Source: Phylloscopus collybita (taxonomy: Eukaryota; Chordata; Aves; Passeriformes; Phylloscopidae). From it: a stretch of 64,000 nucleotides of DNA. This document shows positions 47,206 to 58,840 of the stretch, piece by piece. Numbering within the stretch: position 1 is the first letter of the stretch; each line of letters begins with the position of its first letter. The notes below the pieces were generated by a model. It was given only the letters and a program-made list of their open reading frames with translations, did not search any database and was not told the DNA's origin. The stretch is taken from positions 7,316,001-7,380,000 of the forward strand of contig JAJNNQ010000006.1 in NCBI GenBank assembly GCA_027886175.1, read 5' to 3'. The position numbers and the translations under genes were made by a program.

Positions 47206-50200
47206 AAGTCATTGTTCAGTCATGATCCTTTGTCTGAAATAACCATCTGTCCAGAAACACCTTTCATGGGCTCACAGTCCCTAAGGGATTTTATCTAGTT
47301 TCTGTTTCAGGCTTTCTAGTGCATTCAAGTCCTGTGTTCTTAAGGAAGTCACACTTCCTAGACAAGTCCAGTTTAAAAAGACGATTCAGAGGTGAGGAGA
47401 GAGTCCTATAAACGAGCTTTTGCTTGTGCTGGACATTTCAAGCATTATCACAAAAATTACACAATGAGAAGAGAGGTGAGATCCACAGTCTTGCCCAAAG
47501 AAGATTTTGACTGCTATAGAACTGTTGCCAAGCTAAGCAACATTTTATGTGTCCAGCAGGACGTCAAAAAAGAATACTTTGTAATGTGGACATTAAATAA
47601 ACTGTGGGGTCAATATCACTCCTAAGTTCTAGACTTTGAAGAGGTTGATGAAAATTCAGTTTCCCACTTCCATACCAAAGAGTAGGGGGGGAGTTTATAG
47701 TTGTTACTGGATTATAAAACCTTAGTTTAACTTTTCTATTAGAGATTGCTGTCTATTCCACATGGGATAACTTCAGTAATGCATTGTTTTTTATAAGGAG
47801 AAATAGATTAGTACTTTCAACTTTCTTTTAAAGTTGCTTCCCTAGAGCTAGCAATTGCTCCTGCAGTATTTCAAATGAATCTTTTATAAAAGTTTTATAA
47901 CCTAGTCTATTTCTCAGCTTTGATTCTACAAAGGTTTCTATATTGAAATGCTTTCCAAAGTGCCTTCACAGGTCATTTGGATCCAGCTTCTCATTTTACT
48001 TAAGCCGTTCTCTGAAAAGATAGTGGGAGCTGTTTCAATACTTTTCTGAATTCCAAACCTCCATTTTATCCATTGTATGATTTTCAGTCATACAGAGTAT
48101 GTTCATAGTTTCTCCATTTTCCAATAAATCCCAATCTACCAGATATGAGATAAATAGACATTAGTAGATCATCCTTGCTCAAGAAGTTGAAATGAGATTT
48201 TCTGATTTTGTGTAGGTTGTATTTATGTCAGCCTTGTATTTTATTTCATGTATACAAAAGACACTAGAAAGATTCAGACATCAGTTACTAATGATTTTAT
48301 TTTTTCTTTGTTACCCATTTCTGTCCTTTATGGATTTTTTCCCTTTCAGATATGTAAAAGATTATAATTAAGCTTTTTATTCCTTCCTTTTGTGTGATGC
48401 TCACATCTGTCCCTTTAGTAAACAGACTTTATATCCTGATGGGATCCAAGGATGTCAACTCTGTCTGTAAATTTAGGATTTGCTTTTTTTTTCATATTAC
48501 GTGCAACATTTCATTTTTATTGAGAGTAGCATGAAAATAAAGCCACTCAGAAAGCCATTGTTCTTTTCAGAAATCTACTTTTCACCTCCTGCTTCTCATG
48601 TAGGTTCAGATGTTTCAATTTAATAGGTATGTATTTACATACATGCTCCAAGAGGGCAGGATGACCCACCTTCTGACACTGCAAACCTTTATTCATTCCT
48701 CTTTAGTTTATGCTCCCTTGATAGACTGCCTTTATGCCCTCTCATCTGCAGTATTTCAGTGCTCATTACCCCTTTAGGTCTCATATAATATTTTTTTTTC
48801 TCTGTACCGATAACCGTTTTTCTTAAACACAATTACCTTTGTGTAATCTTTATTACTCTCTAACCTTTCTGAACAGCTTAACATGTAGACAATATATGAA
48901 GGTAGCTCAGATTTCACTGATAAGAGATAGCTATTTAATTTCCTTCCTACACTTCAAAGGAGTGCTGTGAATTTAAAAAATACTGGGTGCATGCATATAA
49001 ACTCATTGCTTGTAATTTCCTCTAATGCCCATCAGAAGGTGATCTGTTTAAGGGTAATCTTTATTTGTACTTGATATCTTTCTTCTCCCAGACAGCATCT
49101 CTGTTTTCTAGTCTGGTGCTGGTTTCATGCTTTTTATTCATCTTAAGCTTAAATAGCTGATTGAATATTTTCAATTCAAATCAGGAACTGCAAGATTTAG
49201 ATCTTTCCAAGCACAATTTTAACATAAAAGTGAGAGCTGAAAGTAATACTAAAAGTGAGAGTAGCGTGAAGGAAAACAGTGCATTTAGGCTATAAAATTG
49301 TTTTCTTTTTTCCAGCTGAGTGCAAGCAGATAAGAAATTCTTCTGTATCTATTATCTTGTATGTGTATCAGTATGTCACAAGGTGACAAAGGGTAAACAA
49401 AGCTACCAGTGCAGGCCCTTTACACATGGGGCCTTCCCTCTAGGCCATGTCTGCCACCCTCTAAGAGGACAACCAAACTCACTCAAAAATGGTTCATTGT
49501 TAGCAGTATATGCCTATCGGTATAAGTTTGTCACAGAAGGAACTTAAGGGTAAGTAGGGATCTAAGACGTCTCTGAAAATTTAAGCTCTATAAAATATAA
49601 AGAAATTAGTTGTGGGGGTTTTTTTTATTATTATTTCTTAAGCCTAAAGGCTTTTGGATAATGTCACAAGAGAAGGAAAAGTAGAAATGCAATAGAAATA
49701 TATACATGAGTGATAAATTTTGCATAACATACATAGTGTTTCCAAAAGGCAAATGAAGTTAAAAAATATTGGAATTAGTAACAAAGTAATTGTCCAATTT
49801 TCTGACTCTGTATATATAATTAATAAGTATAATCCATAGAGCTCATCAACTGGAAAGCAGAACACAAGAGAGTTTTTGAGAAAAGATTGAAGAATTCTTT
49901 TAATTCATATAGTTTTAAACACAATTTATCACTAAGTAATGATGACTGTGGAGATAACCCACGTGGCTGTGGAGAGCAGGGAAAATAATTAAATTATCTA
50001 GAAGCAGAAATTGCACAAATATCACAAAACCTACAAATTGTTGGCATGCAAGATATCTTGAAGGTAATCTTTATAAAAGTGTAAGCATTTTCACACATAA
50101 AAGTATATGCAACAGGATTAAGGCAGAGGGTGTATGAAATGATAAACCAATACAAAAAGTTTGGATATGGAGAATGAAAAACTGCAAGCAGTTAAAACAC

Positions 50201-52382
50201 ATAATTACAAAGAAGTGCAATAAACTCCCCATAAAAAAAAAAAAAAAAAGAAAAGTTAGTATTTAACAAGAACCATACCTAGGAATTGAAGTCTAAAATT
50301 AGTATCAGTAGGACATTAGGAGAAATGCAACAAATTAAATAATGCTGTATAAATGACAGACTTTGGATGGTTTGACTGATGGAACTTTCTCTCTTTTTAA
50401 AAAAGACTGTCTAGTATTATGATGTGATGTTTTTGTATTCATTTTGATTTTTTTGGTAGTATAGGTTCCTAGGTTTCTCTTTACTTTTAGTGGTAATACA
50501 TCTGAATTTTAAAAATAGCAAAATAGAAAATTAATAAAAAGATAGCATGCATATCCATGCTTGTGAAATTGACCATTATGATTCCTGCATGGTCATGCAC
50601 ACTTTTTGAATGAAATGAAAAGAAAGAAATGTAAGCCATATGTCTGTAAAGTTCTTTGATATGAAGCTACTAAAACTGATAACTTAGCAAGGATAATATA
50701 ATACTGTTACAAGTTACACTACAACTTGGTACAGAAATAAATATTTTAATTCTCTGTGATACTTATGTGGATCACAGCTTACAGCTCTGTAAGCTAGATA
50801 GATTTTAAACACTGCCTGATGCTCATTTTAAAATGCTTCGAAGTAAATGGTATATTTTTCTGCAGTTAAAAAAGCACTTATAAAATCTGCCTATGCTTTA
50901 CACTAAATTTAAATTATTGTGTACTATGAACTGTAAAACTCACATAGCTTTCTTGTGCTCAGCATTTAAAGAAGTAATGCTGTCAAATTGCAGTAGATAT
51001 GATATTACATTGTAGAATATTAACAAGTCTAGCAAAAAGGTTAGAGATGCTGTAACAGGGAAAAGATTTTTTTTTTTAATAATGTAGTAGAACAGACCTG
51101 TAAATTTCAGTTAGAGGACACTCTATGGTATGTATTTGTTTACTGTTCACTACTTAGCCTAAAGGTACACTTAAACTGGATGCAGGGAAATGGGAGTTTA
51201 GCTCCATTAATTTGTTATCTAGGCTATTGGAGTTTCAATGAGCATTTCTGTTCTACTCCCAAATTCAGACAGAATAGAAACAAGTTTTACTTATATCTAT
51301 AGATTCCACTCAACATTTAGGAATATTTTTACTTGTAATTTATGTAATCAATACCTGCATTTAACATATAAAGAAATGCAGTGAAATCTGACTGCTAAAA
51401 GCAGTCAGTTATGAACAATTATACTTTTCTAAGTAAAGTTAAGCAATAACATCAGCATGTTTCCCCATTAAAGCCCTTTCGAGTAACTTTTTAAGCTAGC
51501 AAACATAATGAAAATCACAATGTTAATGTTCTGAAGTTCTCTATTATTAAGCATTTCTTTTGGGACTACTGCTGTGTAGAATGTGTTGAATGATGGTCAC
51601 TTTAAAACACTTATTTGAGGACCCTAATCTCTAATTCATATTACCCCACTGTTTTCACTCTGCATAGGTAAATCATAGTGTACTATTATATTTTCCATAT
51701 GGTTAAGTGAAAGTTTATGCTCAAGTCAGTTACACTTCCACAGAAAATGTTGGTGTAGTACTCATTTAATAATATCATATATGACCTATACAAATGGGAA
51801 AAACAGTGGAGTGTATTTTCTTGCTATAATGTATTTGTAACTTCACTGAATTAATGGTTCTTTTAATTATCAGTAGTGTTAGGAAAACTATGGTATAGCT
51901 CAAAGTCATAGTTCTTTACTCATTATTCAGTGCTATGAAAGTGAAAGCTCACTAAATTAAACAATCTGCATTATTTACATTAGTCGTAGAACCAAAAAGT
52001 TCAATTCACCATAAGTGACCTCTGAAAGAAAAGGAAGTTTAAGAAATATAAAGTGAGCAGAAGAATAATGTGTAACTATCTTAGAATATGAGGACAATTT
52101 CATTCTTTGAGAAGTAAGATCTATTAAATAATAATAATAAAAAAATCTACAATCCTTTTAATTGTGCCTTTAAGGCTTGAAGTTGCTACAAAATCCAAGA
52201 TTTTGCCAAGATATTTCCCATGATATCTTATAAGACATAAGAAAATGGGGTTTGTGTGTTTTAGCAAAGATTTTGTATTTTTGGTTGATACACAAATTGT
52301 ACAAAACTCTTCATTTTTTGTACAGCTGTAAAACTAATATACATATGTTATCTACATATATGTAGATATATGACAGTATATA
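47206..52382. other. AT-rich sequence, nothing recognised
   Basis: Contains a poly-A run at 50233-50249 and an 18-bp perfect palindrome at 52350-52367. No gene or repeat family is recognised. Confidence 0.5.
52350..52367. repeat. 18-bp perfect palindrome
   Basis: The sequence atctacatatatgtagat equals its own reverse complement. It sits at the left edge of an LTR fragment in a TA-rich patch. Confidence 0.8.
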
Positions 52383-53184
52383 TGACAGGAAAATCCCTGC
52401 AGACACTCGAGTCAGTGAACAGGGAGCGGAAGGAGATGCTGCACACAGTGTGCTTGATTCCCTTGGAACACATGGTGCAGACCATGGTGAAGAAGCTGTG
52501 CCTCTGCAACCCATGCAGAACCATGGGCATGCAGAGATCAACCTGCAGCCCATGGAGGAACCACACAGCAGAGCAGGTGGATGCCTGAGAGGAGTCTGTG
52601 ACCTTGTGGGAGCCCTGTGCTGCACCAGAGTCCTGCAAGGGACCTGCAGGCCTGAGGAGAGGAACCCATGCTGGAGAAAGTTTCCTGGTAGGACCTGTAT
52701 CCCTGTGGGGGACCCACTCTGGAATAGTCTGTTCTTGAAGGACTGCACCCTGTGGAAGAGGGACCCACCTTGCTGCAGTTCATGGAGAACTATCTCCCAT
52801 GGAAGTGACCCCATGCTGGAGGAGGGAAGGACTCCTTTCCCTGAGCAGTAGGAGAAACCATGCGTGATGAACTGACCATAATCCCCTTGCCTGTCTCCCT
52901 GTGCCTCTAGGGAGGTGGCAGCAGAACTGAGGAGGAGGGAGAAGGGTGGCTGAAGGTCTATTTTTACATCTCATTATTCTGCCCTGATTTTGTTAGCAAT
53001 AGCTCAATTAATATCTTTAATTCAAGTCTGTTTTGCCCATGATTGTATTTGGTGAGGGATCTCTCCTAGTCCTTTCCTCAACTCATTTCCCTTTGCTATA
53101 TTTTCTCCTCCCTGTCCAGCTGAGGAGGGGAGTGAGAAAGAGGCTTTCGTGGGTGTCTGGCATCCTGCCAGGATCAACCCAACT
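52383..53184 (+). mobile_element. ERVL-related LTR, 5'-truncated
   Basis: A GC-richer body begins at the shared 'aaatccctgcagacactcg' block and carries repeated motifs of the type 'cccatg...aagaa(g)c'. It ends with the family signature 'gggtgtctggcatcctgcca' followed by 'ggatcaaccca'. It matches 33185-34224 in block order but lacks that copy's first ~200 bp. Frames of 64-167 codons across it are chance frames of GC-richer repeat DNA. Confidence 0.65.
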
Positions 53185-53308
53185 AGTCAAAGGCAGAGTG
53201 TATCCTTGATTTTCACAGCAGAGTCCCTTTGCTTTTCTCTTTTGCGGCATAAACATAGCTCAGCTGCATGATCAAGGCCTAACTTTTTCTCTTTCCCAAG
53301 CTGGAGTT

Positions 53309-53310
<2 letters not shown>

Positions 53311-53341
<31 letters not shown>

Positions 53342-53368
53342 TGTTTTGTTTTGTTTTGTTTTTGTTTT
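53311..53368. repeat. (GTT)n followed by (GTTTT)n
   Basis: Ten gtt units, then about five gtttt units. Confidence 0.9.
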
Positions 53369-53416
53369 AGGGAGGAAGTTACCTGATTCGTTATATGTGG
53401 TTTGGTTTCCTCATGA

Positions 53417-53962
53417 CAGAACCACAGAATCACAGAACATGTTAAATGGAAGGGACCCACAAGGATCATTGAAATCCAACTCCTAGCCCTGCACAGAATC
53501 ACACCACATGCCTGAGAACATTGTCCAACTGCTTCTTGAACACTGTCATGATAGATGTTGTGACCACTTCTCTGAGGACTCTGCTCCAGTGTCCCACCAT
53601 CCTCTGTGTGAAGAACCTTTTCCTACTATCCAACATAAACCTCCTCTGACACAGCTTTAGGGCATTCCTCAGATCCCATCACAGAGAAGATATTGGTGTC
53701 TGCTCCTCCTCTTCCCCTTGTGAAGGTGTTGCAGACTGCAATGAGGTCCCCCCTCAGTCTCATCCAGGCTGAACAGACCAAGTGATCTTAGCTGCTCCTC
53801 ACACAGCTTCCCCCTAAACCTTTCACTGTTTTAGCAGCCTTCCCTTGAATGCTTCCCAATAGCTTTCTGCCTTTCTTTTATTGTGGCACCAAAAACTACA
53901 CAGGTAACTTGAGGTGAGGTGCACATAACCAGCACAGAGTACAGCAGGACAATCACCTGCCT
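53417..53962 (-). repeat. CR1 LINE, 3' part
   Basis: From the plus-strand left end: 'accacagaatcacagaacat', 'aaggatcattgaaatccaac', 'ctctgctccagtgtcccacc', 'gtgaagaaccttttcctact', 'tgcaatgaggtcccccctca' and 'aggctgaacagaccaag'. It is a CR1 copy in reverse orientation, of about the same length as the one at 46.7 kb. Confidence 0.85.
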
Positions 53963-56687
53963 TAAATGCATAAAATTAATAATGCTTTAGATGTGCTTAT
54001 TTCAGTCTAATAGCCATAAAGACACCCTTGGGTAGCTCAGATGGAGACACTGGAATCATCTGCTTTTATCAGATGAATCCCATACAAAGTATATTTCTGA
54101 ATGCAGATCTGCTAATTTCCATTGTAGTTGGTTACTTAAACAGAAATCAGTGACAGAATTTAGCAGAGCTAAAAAGAAACAAAAAGACAAATTAAAAATG
54201 GTTAAAATCACCACAGAAAAAAATTAAGAGCAAGAAAAAAAGGAAAGTAGACAAAATACAGAAAACACACACCCCTAAAAATAGAGAAAAGTTACATTAT
54301 ACAGACTGTCCCTTATCTTCATAGTGTCCGACTGTGTTAAGAAAGCCAGAGTACCATAAAAGTACTTTTGAATAATTATGCACTTACGTTAAAACAGCTC
54401 CAAGGGATTTGCTTTCACAGACTGGGTTTTTGATAACCTCTGTAAAAAAATCCCCAGGACAATTGGAATCCATACAGATAATAACATATACTCTTACACA
54501 CCTTCCAGTCAATAAATTAAAAACAAAAAAACCAAACCAAACCAAACCAAAAATAAAAGCCACTAACAATAACATACCAAAGCACACAAACAAAACAAAC
54601 CAACAAAATAAAACAAGCAAACTTCTACAGAACCTCCCAAGATCAAAAGTCTCTTACCATTCAGGGGAACTCTTGAGAAACCTCTGGAGAAATCTCCTTT
54701 GCAGGACCTTGGTATCTGGAAATCAAAGATAGAATATGAATGGGATAAAAGAAATAGAAAACTGCAAAATACTCTGTGAGAAACTGCTCTAACATTAAGA
54801 GGCAATAAATGGAGATAAACATTTGATTTTTTTCCAACTTTTTTTTTCTGCCCCAAGGAGAACATTACAAGATTAATGTACCAGTACTAATAATATTAGC
54901 GAAAAAATAATTTATTTAATTTCAGTCAGGGTGCTTTAAAATTTGACATAGATATACTGCCCTGTGAAGTCAATTACTACCATTCCTGTTATGTCACTGG
55001 AGAAACAATCATGACATAAATACACATAACGGCCAAATGGTAATTCAGAATAAAGGTTAGAAAAATATATGAACTTCTCTTCCTGACACTCTTGCGAGGC
55101 TGTCTGTTGCTTCCAAATAGTGATGCAATATTTCAGAAAGAACAGAGTATTGGGAAACAGAAACTTCCATGAGGCTTTTTTACCCAAAATTTTCCAGCCC
55201 TTATTAATTAAATCGTTATAAATCCTGACTTTATTTTAGCAAATGAAACTAAAATGCACTCTTTATCATAACTAAATACATGGAAACACACGGGAGAATA
55301 TTTGGGCTTTAAGAGTTTCTATTCTTATTGAATTAATAAATAAGAAAGTAAACAGTAATAACTATGTCAGTAGTTCCTGCTGGAATTCTCAAATAGTCTG
55401 CAGCTATGCTTCCAACTTCTGGTCAAACTGATTACCCAGCCCCAGTAATTAGTACCACTTAATGTAAAGTGCTGTTCAGTGTATTAGAAATCTCTTGTCA
55501 GAAGATGCCCTGGGCTGACAGCAGGGTGACCAAACTAATTCTCGCTTTTAGAACAGACAGAAATTGTAGGTCAGGGATAAGCAAAATATGCTCACATTTC
55601 AGCTGCTTCAATTAGATCTGTATCTAGGATAAAAATTTCCTGTGGTTAAGTCATATATGCAACTGACCCTTTGCCTTCATGAATATGAATGCTCACAGAA
55701 AAGTTAAGCTGGGGAAAAAATACAGTGGTGATTTCTCAAAAGTTGGCAGGCTATGCCCATTTATTTATTTATATCTTCTCCAGTCATAATGCCTGCTTTA
55801 GGAAGCATGGGATTTCTATTACTCACACTTCGTTTAGAGATATTTAAGAGCATAAAAATGCTTAAAATATTAAAAAAAAATGCAGCTAATTTCCAACATA
55901 AAAATATCTTCAGAAAATGACCAAAACTTTCACAAAAACTACCTACTGAAGAAGAGAAGACTGTGAGATTCGTGATGAAAAAGAGTATTCCTGTAAGAGG
56001 TGCTTCTTCACATTTTTCCTTTTTTATTTTAACACTAGTGGTCTTGACACAAATACATTTTGTATCATCTCACTCAAGTTCTAATCTTTGGAACAAGCCA
56101 AAAATCAACATTAACACTGGCCCTGTAAAATAGCTGTAAATTAACAAAAATGCTGATGGAAAATACATTCTTGGAATCAATACTGAGGAAAGGAATTTTC
56201 ATATTCCTAATATTCAAGTGATAAGTTTGTTGTTTTTTTTTCTTTTTGGTTTGTTGTTGTTGTTGTTTGGTTGTAGTTTTTTGTTCTGTTTTGGTTTGGT
56301 TTTTAATTTATATGGGGGAGAATAGGTCCATGTTATTTGATACAAGTTTTAAAATTCCAGCCTCATAAGAAATGACTGAACACTGGTACATTAATCAATG
56401 AATTTTAACATTTTAGACCTTGATATTCAGAGTGAAAGAGATCATTTTGTTTGATATTGCTATTTTCAGTGATGCAATTCCAGTTGCAGAAATGTAGATA
56501 ACTAAAAAGAAATGGATCATAAACTGAATTATTCCATCATTTTGAAATTAATTGGCCTTTCTCATTGAGGTCAAAAAGCAGATTTTAGGTCAAACCATCA
56601 AATCTAAATATATTTATATTAGCAATTGTAATGTATTTCATATGCATTAATTTATATACAGCTTTGAACTGTTTTGAATCACTGTAA
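53963..56687. other. AT-rich sequence, nothing recognised
   Basis: Contains an A/C-rich low-complexity patch at 54519-54608 and a G/T-rich one at 56230-56305. No gene is evident. Confidence 0.5.
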
Positions 56688-57002
56688 CCTGGAGGGAGTC
56701 TACAAGGAAGATGAAGAGGGCTTTTTCACACAGACATGTAGTGATGGGACAAGGGTTAATGGTTTTAAGCTGAGGGACAGTAGGTTTATATTAGATATAA
56801 GAAAGATATTCTTCATTATCAGTGTGGTGAGGTACTGTAACAGGTTGACCAGAGAAGTTGTGAATGCCCCATCCCTGGAAGTGTTCAAGGACGGGTTGTT
56901 TGGGGCCCTGAGCAAACAAGTCTAGTGTATGCCCATGGCAAGGGTTTAGAACTAGGTGACCTTTAAGGTCTCTTCAAACCCAAACCACTCTATGATTCTA
57001 TG
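56688..57002 (+). repeat. CR1 LINE, 3' end
   Basis: The blocks 'aacctggagggagtctacaa', 'taatggttttaagctgaggg', 'agatataagaaagatattct', 'ccccatccctggaagtgttc' and the tail 'ctctatgattctatggg' are the last ~300 bp of a CR1 element, including the octamer-type terminus. Confidence 0.85.
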
Positions 57003-58239
57003 GGTGTAAAAACAGAGTATGATACTGAATTCTGAATGACGTTTTACAGGAGTGATTGCAATTAATATTAAAATACATTTTTTTGTCTAATGAACTGTGA
57101 ATAATCAAGTTTTATTTAAAAAGCCCTAATTTGTTTAGGTACATGCATTGCCTAGTTATCCAATTATTGCTGCAAAATTACAAATGGGGAAAGTCAAATC
57201 TGTTAAATTAGGAAGGTCACCAAAGTAATTAAGACTGCTGAAGCATATTATTAATACTTTACAGTAGGTGGGGCACTGCTGAAATTTACCTGCTTTTCCT
57301 TGTTATGTAAATGACGGGCTTTTGTACCATCTGTGTTTAAATGAGTTAATTTACAGATAAAAGAATTGTAAAAGAGAAGGCAAGGTTCTGGGCAAGAAAA
57401 TTCTTATCAGCAACAAAAATAAATTAAAACTGTTTTCTTTCCTTAGTGAGATTGTGTGTTGCTAATTCTGCATTGAGCATGTCGAATTTTTTTTACCTAT
57501 GGTTCAAAAGAAGTCAGATAACAGGAAATAAAAAAGAGCAATGGTGTTATAGGTGAAAAAATTTGCATTGAGGATGAAGAGAATGATAAGCATACTCCCG
57601 TGGTAAATTTATGTTTCTGGCATTTAATGAAGAACATGGAATTTAATGAATAAGAAATAAGACTCTATGCACCTCCAAACTTAACCAGAGTTAAATTTTG
57701 GTTTACTATTCCTATTTTGGTAATGGTATTTTGTATTTTTGACTACAGGAACAAAATACAGTTTCAGACATGATGTAAGTGAAAAACAGCATGAAACACT
57801 AATTGCTTAAGACACATCAGCACCTAGAATTTTAAACATTTTGCTACATGGAAAAAAAGTCTTCTGATATAGAATTATATAAGGTAGCCATTTGGGAGAT
57901 GTACAGATATTTTACTAATTCCACCCTGAACTATTTTCACATATCACCAGTTGGTGTAGTATCAGCCAAAGAAACAGCTATTACAGATATGTGGATGTGT
58001 ACATTAGTACCCATTACCATACCATTAATATAATCAGTTTTATTCAAACAATAAACTAAGAATCTCTGTGTGTGCAAGCATATTTATTCCTGTCCTTCCA
58101 AGTTTGACACTTGTACAGTGAGCAATACTCATGGTCAATCTTTACGTCTTTGAAGGCCTGAAAACCAGTCACTAAATACCTGTGATGTTTATTTAATTGC
58201 ATAAATTAAAATTATATGACATTTGATTCACAATCACTC
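57003..58239. other. AT-rich sequence, nothing recognised
   Basis: No repeat family or gene is evident. Confidence 0.5.
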
Positions 58240-58376
58240 TGAGTTCACAGGTGACACTAAGATGGGCAGGGGTGTTGAGGGATCAGGACAGGCTGGATCG
58301 ATGTGCTGAGGTCAGTTGTATGAGGTTCAACAAGGCAAAGTGTCAGGTCCTGCACTTGGATGTCAACAACCCAATA
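58240..58376 (+). repeat. CR1 LINE fragment (end of ORF2)
   Basis: The blocks 'aggtgacactaagatgggca', 'caggacaggctggatcgatg', 'atgaggttcaacaaggcaaa' and 'ggtcctgcacttgg' match the last part of CR1 ORF2. The copy stops at about 58376, without its 3' end. Confidence 0.75.
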
Positions 58377-58480
58377 TATGCAACAATACAGCATACAACT
58401 AGAATTCATTTGTTCCCCATGTCACATGCAAGAGGCTCCACATTCAGATTATTGTGGTCTTTGGCATATTAGTTTACTAC

Positions 58481-58574
58481 CCTCTCCTCTCCTCTCCTCT
58501 CCTCTCCTCTCCTCTCCTCTCCTCTCCTCTCCTCTCCTCTCCTCTCCTCTCCTCTCCTCTCCTCTCCTCTCCTC
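58481..58574. repeat. (CCTCT)n microsatellite, about 19 units
   Basis: A near-perfect array of the pentamer CCTCT between two CR1 fragments of opposite orientation. Open frames through it on either strand are artefacts of the repeat. Confidence 0.95.
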
Positions 58575-58840
58575 CTGTGATACAGACTCAAAGAATAGTT
58601 TGAAAAGGACCTTTTAAAGGTCATCAAGTCCCACACCCCTGTAATGAACAGAAACATGCTCAATTATTTCAGGTTGCTTAAAGCCGTGTCCAATCTGATC
58701 TTGAATGTTTCCGTGGATAGGGCATCTCAGCCTCTGGCCAACCTGTTCCAGTGTTTTAGCACCCTCATTGTATAAAACATATTTCCTATAGCTCATCTAA
58801 ATCTGCCCTCCTTCAGTTTAAAACCATTACCCCTTATCCT
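58575..58840 (-). repeat. CR1 LINE, 3' end
   Basis: The blocks 'gatacagactcaaagaatag', 'tttaaaggtcatcaagtccc', 'cagcctctggccaacctgtt' and 'cctccttcagtttaaaacca' match CR1 3' sequence in reverse. Its 3' end abuts the CCTCT array, so the array may have grown from the CR1 tail or insertion site. Confidence 0.75.

Noticed and set aside
52311..52851. 133- and 167-codon frames on opposite strands
   Set aside because: They lie in an ERVL-related LTR of higher GC content. Both strands are open and neither shows a domain.
58360..58663. Frames of 64-85 codons on both strands through the CCTCT array
   Set aside because: Same artefact as the GGGAA array.
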